Source: Pararhodobacter oceanensis | Lineage (GTDB): Bacteria; Pseudomonadota; Alphaproteobacteria; Rhodobacterales; Rhodobacteraceae | Length of the DNA stretch: 64,000 nucleotides | Assembly: GCF_003076755.1 (NCBI RefSeq) | Contig: NZ_QDKM01000003.1 | Location: 483,983-547,982 of the forward strand | Reading direction: 5' to 3' | Shown: positions 8,606 through 17,779 of the stretch, piece after piece | How positions within the stretch are numbered: the first letter of the stretch is position 1 | Layout of the letters: every line of letters begins with the position of its first letter | Position numbers and translations under genes: made by a program | Notes under the pieces: generated by a model | Told to the model about the DNA's origin: nothing | The model's database searches: none | Seen by the model: the letters and a program-made list of their open reading frames with translations, nothing else

Positions 8606-10313
8606 CAGCGGACCAGAGGCCAGCGCTTGCCATCAACGCCAGCGCCCAGAGCCATCGCCAAGGTGGGTTCCGAGGCTGCAGGCCGGTGAGCCGTAGAAAC
8701 ACCATACCGCGCCAGCCCTCGGGCAATGCCGCGAGGTTTTCCCCGTTCGGCGCCTGCACCGCGTCGAGAATTCCGGTCAGGCCGGGCAGTGCGTGCGGCT
8801 GGTCCGGAATATATGCGACCGGCTGATCGGTGATGACAACATGCGTTGCGGCCAGCGCGGTCTCGAAGACGAAAGCCTGCAGCCTCGCTGCGGAGCCATC
8901 TGCCAGATGTTGCAGCATATCGTGGGTGATCAGCGCGCGATGAATGATCCGGTTGCCCAGCGCCGGATAGAGCCGCAGCACCTGCGCAGGGCTCAGGACA
9001 CCGCCAGCGTGATCCGATACCAAACGGTTGTCTGTCCAGCCATCATGATACCCTTTGGTATCGCGCATAAACCCGCCAACCACCGTGCCCGCACCCTCAT
9101 GCAGCGCCAGATTGACCAGTTGCGTCAGCGCCTCGGGCATCGTCCTCTCACCCGCCGCAAAGATCATCACATAGCGCCCCCGTAGCGCCTCTAGCAGCGC
9201 GTCGGGCGAAGCGTGACGGGTGACCTCTAGCCCCTCGGGACACACCGCCACCTCAGCACCGGTTTGCAGCAGATGCACGTCGAAATCTGCCATGCTCTGC
9301 GCCTGCAATGCGTCCAGCCTGCGCGTCACGGCAGAAGGGTCGGACGGGTCATTCAACAGCACCACCGAGAGCGGCAGTTCGCCCCCCATCGCCACCCCGA
9401 AGCCGAGGCTGATCGAGGGATCACCGGCAGGCGAGAACGAGATCCCCCAGCGCGCGAAGGCCTCTGCCGCCGCTGCAAGGAACCGCGCGCGGCGGGGGCG
9501 GTTTTTGATCACCAAAGCGCGCTCATGCAGCAACCGTGTGGCCAGTCGCGCGAACCCCTCATCTTTACGGGTGAACCCGCCCGCATTGATCAACGCCCGC
9601 ACCTTGTCCAGCACGATGAACTGATCGAACACCCGCTCGCTATCGCTGCCGGTGATCTGTGCGGGGCGGTCGCGGCGGTGGTGGTATAGCGGCGCGGAGA
9701 TATAGGCTAAGCGCGGGCTGCGCGCGGCGAGGGCCCAGAAAAACGGGTGATCCTCGAACCATAACCCATGCGGAAAGCGCAGATCGCCGATTGCCGCGCT
9801 GCGGTATAATTTGTTCCACGCCGAGGGAAAGACCCGCGCTGCGTCGCAGGCATCCTTGAGGTGAAGGCAGTCACTGGCAGGCTCGGCACCCTCCGCGTGA
9901 TGCAGCGCCGGATGCGGGATCATCGCGCCATCGGGATAGCGGAATGCCAGCCCACAAGCCGCCCAATCGGTGCCCTCGCGGGTGAGCGCTGCATAAAGCT
10001 CGGCCAGAAACGCAGGATCGAGCGCATCATCGCCATCCAGAAAGGCGACAAACGCGCCCTGCGCTGCGTCGAGACCGCGATTGCGCGCCGCCGAGAGACC
10101 CGCGTTCTCTTGCCGGATCAGCCGGAACCGCCCATCCCCCGCCGCGGCCGCCTGCGCGATCTGCCCCGAACCGTCGGTGGAGCCGTCATCAATGACCAGC
10201 ACCTCGAAATCGGTGAACTGCTGCGTCCGCAGACTGGCGATCGCCGCGCCCACCTCTGCGGCGACATTCCAGACCGGCACGATCACCGTGATTGCTGGTG
10301 TCTGGCGCGACAT
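8526..10313 (-). CDS. family 2 glycosyltransferase with a second, degenerate GT-A-like half
   Basis: The first 250 residues are a clear GT2 domain: ITVIVPVWNVA at the start, LVIDDGSTDGS, the NAGLSAARNRGLDAA segment and the metal-binding FVAFLDGDDALDP. From about residue 300 a second stretch (PLSVVLLNDPSDPSAVTRRL, then GRYVMIFAAGERTMPEAL) resembles another GT-A fold in which the D-x-D-type motif has been lost. This half may bind acceptor or be structural only. A Trp/Arg-rich tail ends the protein. The stop lies 80 bases inside the large downstream gene, so the two are probably co-transcribed. Its likely role is capsule or other surface glycan assembly. Confidence 0.82.
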   Translation of the reverse strand: MSRQTPAITVIVPVWNVAAEVGAAIASLRTQQFTDFEVLVIDDGSTDGSGQIAQAAAAGDGRFRLIRQENAGLSAARNRGLDAAQGAFVAFLDGDDALDPAFLAELYAALTREGTDWAACGLAFRYPDGAMIPHPALHHAEGAEPASDCLHLKDACDAARVFPSAWNKLYRSAAIGDLRFPHGLWFEDHPFFWALAARSPRLAYISAPLYHHRRDRPAQITGSDSERVFDQFIVLDKVRALINAGGFTRKDEGFARLATRLLHERALVIKNRPRRARFLAAAAEAFARWGISFSPAGDPSISLGFGVAMGGELPLSVVLLNDPSDPSAVTRRLDALQAQSMADFDVHLLQTGAEVAVCPEGLEVTRHASPDALLEALRGRYVMIFAAGERTMPEALTQLVNLALHEGAGTVVGGFMRDTKGYHDGWTDNRLVSDHAGGVLSPAQVLRLYPALGNRIIHRALITHDMLQHLADGSAARLQAFVFETALAATHVVITDQPVAYIPDQPHALPGLTGILDAVQAPNGENLAALPEGWRGMVFLRLTGLQPRNPPWRWLWALALMASAGLWSADAATQPDPETPRWLRACLRRWPWRRG

Positions 10314-10352
10314 GCATTTGCCCCCTTGGGTGATGCCGGAGTCTCCCCCGAA

Positions 10353-10997
10353 TCACAGAAATCCGGCGAAAACCTCGTAATCCTCGGCATAGAACTCCCG
10401 CAACATGGTCACGACTTCTTTCGACAGTGTGTCCACTTCGATCCTCGGCCCGCCGGTCTGCAATCGCGGCAAACCCACCAGCGTGCCGGTGGCGGCGCTG
10501 ACATCGGCGACGAAAGCGTCAAGCTCGCTCATCCGGTACAGCCGCGCGAAATATCCAGTGTCACGGCCCAGATAATCGACCATCGGCCGCGCGTGGTGAT
10601 TGATGCTTTCCACCGCCGCCATATAGCCGCGCAGGTTGCTCACAAAGCTGCGCAGACTGGGATCGAATGGCAGACCGGTGCCGCGCAATTGCGCCTGCGC
10701 ATTGGCTTGCGACAGCTCCTTATGATGCAGCACACGGTTGCTATAGCACGACAGCAGCCGCTGGATCGGATCGCGCACCACGGCAATCCGGTGGTGATTG
10801 GCAATCCGCGCGTGGTTTTGCCGCTCAAAGAGCAGGGTTTTATAGAAATGGTGAATCCACCAATAGCGCCCGCTGGCGCGGAAATCATGGAACGCAAAGC
10901 CGTTCTCGATCTCGAAAAACATGGTTTTGATCGAGGTGCAGGCGGTTTTGGGCACCGCGAAATAGGCCAGTTGGTGTTGATCCAGAATGACGGCCAT
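10353..10997 (-). CDS. sulfotransferase family protein
   Basis: A 214-residue PAPS-dependent sulfotransferase of the Sulfotransfer_2 type, expected to place sulfate on a carbohydrate. The 5'-phosphosulfate loop is seen in AYFAVPKTACTSIKTMFFE and the 3'-phosphate site in RIAVVRDPIQRLLSCYSNR. These two motifs are well spaced and intact. It sits upstream of the two large glycosyltransferases on the same strand, which suggests that the polysaccharide is sulfated. There is no signal peptide, so it acts in the cytoplasm before export. The acceptor is unknown. Confidence 0.78.
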   Translation of the reverse strand: MAVILDQHQLAYFAVPKTACTSIKTMFFEIENGFAFHDFRASGRYWWIHHFYKTLLFERQNHARIANHHRIAVVRDPIQRLLSCYSNRVLHHKELSQANAQAQLRGTGLPFDPSLRSFVSNLRGYMAAVESINHHARPMVDYLGRDTGYFARLYRMSELDAFVADVSAATGTLVGLPRLQTGGPRIEVDTLSKEVVTMLREFYAEDYEVFAGFL

Positions 10998-11171
10998 AGC
11001 CGGTTCAAACCCTCATCTTAGCCACGTTTGACCACATTAACCTTGCCGCCCTTAGCGCCTTTAGGTTGTATTTACCAACCAACACTCGCGCATAACTTGA
11101 CGAAAGTCACGCGGGATGCGCATCTTTGCCGGTGAAAAACGCGTTTTGTCAGGGCAGGAAACGGGGCGGCG

Positions 11172-12221
11172 ATGAGATTGTTACTGCATATTGGCGCCCC
11201 CAAAGCGGGCTCGTCCTCGATCCAGTCGGCATTGATCGTCAATGCTCAAACCCTGCGCGAACAGGGGGTGATGGCATGGACGGCGCCCTCCGACAAAGGA
11301 CCGCCGCCGCTGACCCTCGCCAATCGCTTCAAAACCGATGAACGCCCCCTGCGACCGCGCGAAAGGTTGCATTTCACCGACCGTCAACAAGCCCGCGACT
11401 GGAGCCTGCAGGTCTGGGCGCAGCTGGCCCGCGACCTCTCTGTGCAGCGGCCCGAATTGACCGTCCTCTCGAGCGAGGCCTTTTTGAATATCGGCGCGGT
11501 GCCAAAGGTGCTGGAGGTGCTGGAGCCGCTATTCTCCGAGGTGCATATTCTGGTCTATATCCGCGATCCGGTGGATCAGTATCGCTCGACCCTCGATCAA
11601 CGTATTCGCGACGGCGACCGGTTTGCCGATCTGCCGCTGCCGCATCTGACCATCTCGCATTGGCATAAGATCGTGCAGCGCTATCGCAAGCTGCTGGGCC
11701 CTGAGCGGGTGATCATGCGCGGGTTTCACCGCAAGGCGTTTATCGGCGGCGATCTGATTGCCGATCTCGCGGCTCAGATTGGGGCGGTGCTCGGGCGGGA
11801 GGTGGTCATGCCGACAGCGGTGGCGACGGCCAACGAGAGCCTCTGCGCCCCGGCGACCCTCTGGCTGCTGGCAGCGAATGAAGCCTTTGTGCGCTTTGCG
11901 ACCGGCGACGACAGCGAGCTGATCCGGCGGCGCCTGCTTTTGGTCCGCCGTCTCGCCGCAGCGCCGGCGCTGCAAGACCTGCCCAAACTGACCCCGCCGC
12001 CCGCGTTGATTGCCGAGTTGCTGCGCCAGAACCATGCCGCGGCGATTGCGTTCTTTAACAAAAGCGAGGCGGGCAAGCGCCATCCGCTCGGGATGCCCAC
12101 GCCGGATATTGCCACGCCCGAGGACAACACGATCCGCGCCGCGCTGCGTGACTGGTTACTGCCGCAGGCCAAGCCCGATGATCTGCGCAAAGTGCTCGAG
12201 GCTGCCATTGCAACGGGCTGA
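11172..12221 (+). CDS. sulfotransferase-like P-loop protein
   Basis: A 349-residue protein that begins MRLLLHIGAPKAGSSSIQSAL, matching the 5'-phosphosulfate loop of sulfotransferases. It continues to a 3'-phosphate-type site, ILVYIRDPVDQYRST. Proteins of this kind are common beside polysaccharide genes in Rhodobacteraceae and are usually annotated only as sulfotransferase family. It is divergent from the other sulfotransferase and separated from it by about 175 bases. A strong hairpin terminator follows directly. Overall similarity to proven enzymes cannot be judged here, so enzymatic activity is an inference from the two motifs. Confidence 0.7.
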   Translation: MRLLLHIGAPKAGSSSIQSALIVNAQTLREQGVMAWTAPSDKGPPPLTLANRFKTDERPLRPRERLHFTDRQQARDWSLQVWAQLARDLSVQRPELTVLSSEAFLNIGAVPKVLEVLEPLFSEVHILVYIRDPVDQYRSTLDQRIRDGDRFADLPLPHLTISHWHKIVQRYRKLLGPERVIMRGFHRKAFIGGDLIADLAAQIGAVLGREVVMPTAVATANESLCAPATLWLLAANEAFVRFATGDDSELIRRRLLLVRRLAAAPALQDLPKLTPPPALIAELLRQNHAAAIAFFNKSEAGKRHPLGMPTPDIATPEDNTIRAALRDWLLPQAKPDDLRKVLEAAIATG

Positions 12222-12226
12222 CAGCA

Positions 12227-12254
12227 AAAAGGCGCCCGTTGCGGGGCGCCTTTT
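12227..12254. terminator. bidirectional rho-independent terminator
   Basis: The sequence AAAAGGCGCCC-GTTGC-GGGGCGCCTTTT forms a GC-rich stem flanked by A and T runs, so it can stop transcription from both sides. It lies just after the sulfotransferase-like gene (+) and just after asd (-), which are convergent. Confidence 0.88.
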
Positions 12255-12280
12255 AAACCTATCGCGAAACCTGATCCGGC

Positions 12281-13303
12281 TTAGCCTTTTTTCAGGCAGC
12301 GCTGGCCCAGAACCTCGGCGACCTGCACCGCGTTCAACGCCGCGCCCTTGCGCAGGTTGTCGGACACGCACCACAGGTTGATGCCGTTCTCGATCGTCGA
12401 ATCCTGACGGATGCGGCTGATATAGGTCGCGTATTCGCCAACGCTTTCAATCGGCGTCACATAGCCACCGTCCTCGCGCTTGTCGACGACCAGAATCCCC
12501 GGTGCTTCGCGCAGGATATCGCGGGCTTCATCCTCGGCGAGGAAGTCCTCGAACTCGATGTTGATCGCCTCGGAGTGGCCGACAAAGACCGGCACCCGCA
12601 CGCAGGTCGCGGTGACCTTGATCTTCGGGTCCATGATCTTCTTGGTCTCGGCGACCATCTTCCATTCTTCTTTGGTCGAACCATCGTCAAGGAAGACGTC
12701 GATATGCGGGATCACGTTGAAGGCGATCTGCTTGGGATAGACCGAAGGCGCGACCTCCTGACCGGGGACAAACACGCCCTTGGTCTGGTTCCACAGCTCG
12801 TCGATCCCCTCTTTGCCGGTACCCGAGACCGACTGATAGGTGCTGACCACCACCCGCTTGATCCGCGCGCGGTCATGCAGCGGCTTGAGCGCCACAACCA
12901 TCTGCGCCGTCGAACAGTTCGGGTTCGCGATGATGTTCTTCTTGGTGTAGCCGTCGACCGCCTCGGCGTTCACTTCCGGCACCACCAAGGGCACATCGGG
13001 GTCATAGCGGTAGAGCGACGAGTTATCGATCACCACACAGCCCGTTGCTGCAGCTTTCGGCGCGTAGACCTTGGTGGCCTCGGAGCCGATGGCAAACAAG
13101 GCGATGTCCCAGCCGGTGAAATCGAACTGCTCGAGATCTTTGCATTTGAGGGTCTTATCGCCAAAGCTGACCTCAGTCCCGAGGCTGCGGCGCGACGCCA
13201 GAGCGACGATTTCGTCGATCGGGAATTCCCGCTCAGCCAGAATTTTCAGCATTTCATGGCCCACGTTACCCGTGGCACCAACTACAGCGACTCGATAGCC
13301 CAT
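12281..13303 (-). CDS. asd: aspartate-semialdehyde dehydrogenase
   Basis: Reduces aspartyl phosphate to aspartate semialdehyde with NADPH, on the path to lysine/diaminopimelate, threonine and methionine. The N-terminal NADP-binding site VAVVGATGNVGHEML, the active-site Cys in NPNCSTAQMVVAL, the substrate-binding VVSTYQSVSGTGKEG segment and the GHSEAIN histidine are all present. At about 340 residues it has the family length. Two ATGs occur in tandem; an AAGGAG ribosome site six bases before the second one (13303) favours it over 13306. The gene shares a terminator with the convergent sulfotransferase-like gene. Confidence 0.96.
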   Translation of the reverse strand: MGYRVAVVGATGNVGHEMLKILAEREFPIDEIVALASRRSLGTEVSFGDKTLKCKDLEQFDFTGWDIALFAIGSEATKVYAPKAAATGCVVIDNSSLYRYDPDVPLVVPEVNAEAVDGYTKKNIIANPNCSTAQMVVALKPLHDRARIKRVVVSTYQSVSGTGKEGIDELWNQTKGVFVPGQEVAPSVYPKQIAFNVIPHIDVFLDDGSTKEEWKMVAETKKIMDPKIKVTATCVRVPVFVGHSEAINIEFEDFLAEDEARDILREAPGILVVDKREDGGYVTPIESVGEYATYISRIRQDSTIENGINLWCVSDNLRKGAALNAVQVAEVLGQRCLKKG

Positions 13304-13414
13304 CATTATCTCCTTAGAGTTCGGACAGGCGCGGACCTACGCGAAACCGCAGCTCTTTAAAAGCCTTTGCGCCTTCATCTTGCCAAAAATACTCAAATCC
13401 GGACCAAATGCCGC

Positions 13415-14593
13415 TCAATCGGTCCGGTCTTGCGCGAAGGCATAGATCACCACACCCAAAAGCAGCAAGCCGCCGAACATCGCAAAGATCGCCTGATAGG
13501 GCGCTTCGGGCGGCTGTGGCGCCACCGATCCATGCACCCGCGCCGAGAGGGTCTGCAACACACCAACCCCGCCGATGGAAAACAGGTTCATCATCGTCAC
13601 CCCGCGGCCCAGCAGATGCGGCGGGAAAAAGCTGCGGCCATGGGCCATCATCAGCGGGTAGGACGAGCCGAAGAGCCCGACGCCAACCAGCATCAGCACC
13701 GCAAACCCGTAGCCCGCCGTCGGCAGCCACCAGAGCGCGAACATGCAGAGCATCCCCAAAGCATTGCCCGTCAGCACCACCCATTTGCGGGTGCCAAACA
13801 GCCGGTCCAGCGGCCCATAGACAAAGGCCCCCGCGACCATCGCCAGCGCCATCGCCAGCGTCACCCAGCCGATGGTGATTGCATCCGCCCCGTAGACATC
13901 AGCGAAATACGGCCCCGCCCAAAGCCCGCGCATCCCCGCCGCGGGCAGATAGCTGACCGCCATCAGCGGAAAAATCAGCCAGAGCGCGCGGATTTTGAAG
14001 ATATCCAGCAGCGAGCCTTTTCCAGCGCCGCTATCCTCAACCTGCGGCGGGTCTTTCACAAAGACTGCCACCGCAAGTGCGACCAGCAGTGTGACCAACG
14101 CCAAGGCACCGACAGTCTGGCGCCAGCCAAAGGTCTCGGCGGCAAAGGCCAGCGGCCATGCGCCCGCCAGATTGCCCAGAGTGCCAAAGCCGATCACCGC
14201 GCCGGCCAGCGTGGCAAAGGCCCGCGCCGAATAAATCCGCCCGAAAATGTAATAGCTTGCCATCAGCACCGGCGAACAACCGATGCCGATCAGCGCCATG
14301 GCGATATGCAGATGTATCGGTGCCTGTGCCAGCGCAAACACCGCCGCGCCGCCACCGCCCGCGACGCCCAGGATCCACGCCGCCGTGCGCCGTGGCCCCA
14401 GCGTATCGAGCGCCCAGCCAATCGGAATTTGCATCGCCGCGAAGGTCAGAAACCACAGGCCCGACGAGAGCGCCAGATCATTGGGCATCGCGCCGATCTC
14501 GGTGCCCAGCACCGGACTGAGCACCGCCAGAAACGCGCGGTAGAATTGGCTGAGCACATAGGCGATGACCAGAAAGAAAATACCGAGTTTCAT
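13415..14593 (-). CDS. major facilitator superfamily transporter
   Basis: A 392-residue membrane protein with about twelve hydrophobic segments, starting MKLGIFFLVIAYVLSQFYRAFLAVL. The loop between helices 2 and 3 (GWALDTLGPRRTAAW) is the classic MFS G-x-x-x-D-x-x-G-R-R motif. A central loop with VFVKDPPQVEDSGAGKG separates the two halves. It is an inner-membrane secondary transporter, possibly an efflux pump or a small-metabolite carrier. The substrate cannot be assigned. It lies between rppH and asd on the same strand but with gaps of about 100 bases on each side, so it may have its own promoter. Confidence 0.85.
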   Translation of the reverse strand: MKLGIFFLVIAYVLSQFYRAFLAVLSPVLGTEIGAMPNDLALSSGLWFLTFAAMQIPIGWALDTLGPRRTAAWILGVAGGGGAAVFALAQAPIHLHIAMALIGIGCSPVLMASYYIFGRIYSARAFATLAGAVIGFGTLGNLAGAWPLAFAAETFGWRQTVGALALVTLLVALAVAVFVKDPPQVEDSGAGKGSLLDIFKIRALWLIFPLMAVSYLPAAGMRGLWAGPYFADVYGADAITIGWVTLAMALAMVAGAFVYGPLDRLFGTRKWVVLTGNALGMLCMFALWWLPTAGYGFAVLMLVGVGLFGSSYPLMMAHGRSFFPPHLLGRGVTMMNLFSIGGVGVLQTLSARVHGSVAPQPPEAPYQAIFAMFGGLLLLGVVIYAFAQDRTD

Positions 14594-14691
14594 CGCGCAC
14601 CTGTGTTGCTACATAGGTGAAACATTGCCCATCCGCCCTGCGAGGTCCAGTGCGGATCGCAACCGGCGATGGAGCGCGTGAAAAACGGCGA

Positions 14692-15219
14692 TCAGGCCAG
14701 ATGCGGGCGGAAAATCTCGACCACCTGCCGGTAAATCTCGCGTTTGAAGGGCACGATGGCCTCGATCATCTCGTCGGCCGAAATCCAGCGCCAATCGCTG
14801 AACTCGGGATGCTCGCGCTCAAGGTCGATCTGGTCGTCGCGGCCCAGATAGCGCAGCAGGAACCACTTCTGTTTTTGCCCGCGAAACCGGCCTTTCCAGA
14901 TCCGCCCGACCACATCTTGCGGCAGGTCATAGGTCAGCCAATCAGGGGTTTCCCCGATCATCTGCACCAAGGCAGGCGAGACGCCGGTCTCCTCCTCCAA
15001 CTCGCGCAGCGCCGCACCACGCGGGTCTTCGCCCGCGTCAATCCCGCCCTGCGGCATTTGCCAAGCCTCGACCGGATGCCCGAAAAGTTTCGGCGCATCC
15101 AGCCGTTGCGCGGCAAAGATCAACCCCTCGCCATTGATCAGCATGATCCCGACATTGGGCCGGTAGGGCAGCGCCGCGATCGCCTCGGGGGACAGCGGTT
15201 TGTCGCTCACCTCGGCCAC
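14692..15219 (-). CDS. rppH: RNA pyrophosphohydrolase (Nudix)
   Basis: Removes pyrophosphate from the 5' triphosphate end of mRNA, starting RNase E-dependent decay. The Nudix box [23 protein letters not shown] is intact, and [15 protein letters not shown](Q)MPQGG and WLTYDLP are characteristic of the RppH/IalA group. At 175 residues it has the usual length. The start is a GTG three bases after the ctpA stop; another in-frame GTG at 15210 is possible. It is the last gene of the conserved rsfS-rlmH-gpmI-envC-ctpA-rppH block. Confidence 0.94.
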   Translation of the reverse strand: MAEVSDKPLSPEAIAALPYRPNVGIMLINGEGLIFAAQRLDAPKLFGHPVEAWQMPQGGIDAGEDPRGAALRELEEETGVSPALVQMIGETPDWLTYDLPQDVVGRIWKGRFRGQKQKWFLLRYLGRDDQIDLEREHPEFSDWRWISADEMIEAIVPFKREIYRQVVEIFRPHLA

Positions 15220-15221
15220 CC

Positions 15222-16556
15222 TTAGCGCCCGTTCATCGCCGACAGACCGCGCAGGATATCCAGCGCATAGGCCAGTTGGTAATCCTCGAGCCGGAGTTGT
15301 GCGACCTCTTCGGCGGCACGCTCTTCCTCTTCCATCAGGCGGCGCTCTTCATCCGAGATATTCTCGTTGGTCAGCGACCCGCGCAGCGAGCTCTCGGTCC
15401 GCAGCGGACGCGCGTCTTCTTCGGGGGCAGCCGCCTCGTCATCGCGGCGCGGTGCGTGCACGACGATATCGGGGGCCACGCCCAGCGCCTGGATCGAGCG
15501 GCCCGAAGGCGTGTAATAAAGCGCCGTGGTCAGCCGCATCGCGCCGTTGCCACGCAGCGGGATCAGCAATTGCACCGAGCCTTTGCCAAAGCTGCGCTCG
15601 CCGACAATCACCGCGCGGTTGTGGTCTTGCAGCGCACCGGCAACGATCTCGGACGCCGAGGCCGAGCCGCCGTTGATCAGCACCACCATCGGGCGGCCCT
15701 CGATCAGATCGCCAGCAGTGGCATTATGGCGCTCGATATCGGCCTCGTTGCGGCCACGGGTCGAGACGATCTCGCCCTGCTCAAGGAAGGCATCCGAGAC
15801 GCTGACCGCCTGCAACAACAGCCCGCCGGGGTTGTTGCGCAAATCCAGCACCACGCCGCGCAATTGCTCGATCCCGCCGAGTTCCTCGATGGCTTCGGCC
15901 AGTTGCGTGGCCATCGTGTCATAGGTCTGTTCGTTGAAGGTGGTAACCCGCAGAACCACGGTATTGCCCTCGATACGGGTGCGCACCGCGCGGATCTGGA
16001 TGGTGTCGCGGATGATCGACAGATCGAAGGGTTCGGCGACACCCTCGCGCAGCACGGTGATGATGATTTCCGAACCCACCGGCCCGCGCATCAGATCGAC
16101 CGCATCGGGCAGCATGAGACCGCGCAGCGACACGCCGTCAACGGCAGTGATCAGGTCGCCCGGCTGCACCCCGGCGTGGAAGGCGGGGGTGTCGTCAATC
16201 GGGGTGACGACGCGCACAAAGCCCTCTTGCTGGGTGATCTCGATCCCAAGACCGCCAAAGGCGCCACGGGTCTGGACCCGCATATCCTCAAAATCATCGG
16301 GCGGCAGATAGCTGGAATGCGGATCGAGCGAATTCAGCATGCCGTTGATCGCCGCGTCGATGAGTTCGCCGGTGTCGGTCTCGGTCACATATTGCCCGCG
16401 AATCCGCTCGAAAACATCGCCGAACAGGTCCAGCTGCTCATAGATGGTGGTTTCTGCCTCTTGTTCTTGCGCCAACAAAGGCCCGACCCATTGCGTCGTG
16501 ACCAGTGCGCCGCTCAGAATGCCCGCACAGACCGCCACCAAATATTTTTTCATCAT
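15222..16556 (-). CDS. ctpA: carboxy-terminal processing protease, S41 family
   Basis: A periplasmic serine protease that trims C-termini of exported proteins. An N-terminal signal segment ([20 protein letters not shown]) is followed by a PDZ domain at about 85-165 ([29 protein letters not shown]) and the S41 catalytic domain. The nucleophile is the first Ser after GG in [16 protein letters not shown], and the lysine partner is in SFGKGSVQ. A long acidic C-terminal tail ([11 protein letters not shown] to [12 protein letters not shown]) ends the protein. It lies downstream of envC. In this group EnvC and CtpA are neighbours and both act on the cell envelope. Confidence 0.93.
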   Translation of the reverse strand: MMKKYLVAVCAGILSGALVTTQWVGPLLAQEQEAETTIYEQLDLFGDVFERIRGQYVTETDTGELIDAAINGMLNSLDPHSSYLPPDDFEDMRVQTRGAFGGLGIEITQQEGFVRVVTPIDDTPAFHAGVQPGDLITAVDGVSLRGLMLPDAVDLMRGPVGSEIIITVLREGVAEPFDLSIIRDTIQIRAVRTRIEGNTVVLRVTTFNEQTYDTMATQLAEAIEELGGIEQLRGVVLDLRNNPGGLLLQAVSVSDAFLEQGEIVSTRGRNEADIERHNATAGDLIEGRPMVVLINGGSASASEIVAGALQDHNRAVIVGERSFGKGSVQLLIPLRGNGAMRLTTALYYTPSGRSIQALGVAPDIVVHAPRRDDEAAAPEEDARPLRTESSLRGSLTNENISDEERRLMEEEERAAEEVAQLRLEDYQLAYALDILRGLSAMNGR

Positions 16557-16617
16557 CGTTTCCCGTATCGGCGGATCATCACGCTATCGCGGATCCGGCG
16601 TTTTCCCTGTTTCGGCC

Positions 16618-17778
16618 CTACCCACTCAAATCGAACCAGTCAGCGGGGTCAATGGCCTGCCCGTTTTCTCTGAGTTCCAGATACAGCGTTTCGTTGCGCG
16701 CCGCTACAGGGTCGGGGCGCACAAACTCGTCAATTGATTCGGCGGTGGCGTTCGGACCCGCCGGTTGCGCGCCCGGCATCAGGCCCAGCGCGTCACCCTG
16801 CGCGAGGATTTCACCGGCGCGCGGATAGACTGTATCCAGCCCCGCCAGCACGATCAGCCAGCCCTCGCCCGGCTCGATCAGCACGACATTGCCGTAATCC
16901 AAGAGCGGCCCGCGATAGCGCACCGTGCCATGCCAGGGCGAGACCACCAGCGCGCCCGGCTCGGTGGCCAAGACCACACCGGGGCGGGTGATACCGGCGG
17001 CATCTTCCTCGCCCGCGCGGTGCAAAACGGTGCCAACCACCGGCATCGGCAGGCGACCACGGGCGGCAGCAAAGACCGGCAGATTGGCCGAGAGCCCCGC
17101 CGGACGCTCCGCCAGCCCGCGCGCCAGTTCTTCCAGCGTGGTCACCGATTCCAGCAGCGTCAGCATGCGCGCCTCATCGTCACCCACGCGCGGCGGCAGA
17201 TCCCGGCGGTCGGCCATCGCTTGCGAGAGTTCCGAACGCGCGTTTTGCAGGCTGATCAGCCCAGCATCCAGCGTTTCAATCGCCACCTGACGCAGCGCGC
17301 GCAATTCCTCAAGTTCACGGGCAAACTGGCCGATGCGCGCCGCCTGCGCCTGCATCGCGGGCGCCAGATCCGCCATCATCATCCCCGCCCGCGCGGTCGC
17401 CAATGGCCCTTGCGGATGCACCAGCATCGCCGGTCCTTCGACCCGCTCGGCGGACATCATCGCGCCCAGCAATCGTGAGACCTGTTCTTGCTGGCGCTCG
17501 AACAGGCGGTTGATCGTCACCAGCCGCAGCGTCGCGTCGCGCAGACCCGCACGCAGCGCCATCAAGCCGTTTTCATGCGCACGGATCGCACCGGTCAGCG
17601 CCGCGACCTGATTGTCGGCCTCGCGCGCCTCGGCCAGCCCGTCAATCGCGCTGAGCAAGGAGAGAGCCGCATCACGGGCGGTCTGCGCGGGATCGGCCAG
17701 CGCCGGAGTCGCGCAAATCCCCGCGCCCAGTCCGGTGATCAGCGCCAAGACCTGCGCAAAGCGGCGCGCGACATGCAT
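16618..17778 (-). CDS. envC: murein hydrolase activator EnvC family (degenerate LytM/M23 domain)
   Basis: Likely a periplasmic activator of septal amidases during cell separation. A signal peptide (FAQVLALITGLGAGICATPALA) precedes a coiled-coil region (residues about 35-225, e.g. QFARELEELRALRQVAIETL) and a C-terminal LytM-like domain (GTVRYRGPLLDYGNVVLIEP to TLYLELRENGQAIDPADWF). The zinc ligands of active M23 peptidases are missing, as is normal for EnvC, so it should activate rather than cleave. Its stop and start abut those of ctpA and gpmI (only one base separates it from the gpmI stop), matching the operon order seen throughout Rhodobacteraceae. Confidence 0.87.
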   Translation of the reverse strand: MHVARRFAQVLALITGLGAGICATPALADPAQTARDAALSLLSAIDGLAEAREADNQVAALTGAIRAHENGLMALRAGLRDATLRLVTINRLFERQQEQVSRLLGAMMSAERVEGPAMLVHPQGPLATARAGMMMADLAPAMQAQAARIGQFARELEELRALRQVAIETLDAGLISLQNARSELSQAMADRRDLPPRVGDDEARMLTLLESVTTLEELARGLAERPAGLSANLPVFAAARGRLPMPVVGTVLHRAGEEDAAGITRPGVVLATEPGALVVSPWHGTVRYRGPLLDYGNVVLIEPGEGWLIVLAGLDTVYPRAGEILAQGDALGLMPGAQPAGPNATAESIDEFVRPDPVAARNETLYLELRENGQAIDPADWFDLSG

Positions 17779-17779
17779 T

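Noticed and set aside
16618..17778. Loss of zinc ligands in EnvC as a sign of a dead enzyme
   Set aside because: EnvC proteins normally have a degenerate LytM domain; this is the expected state.
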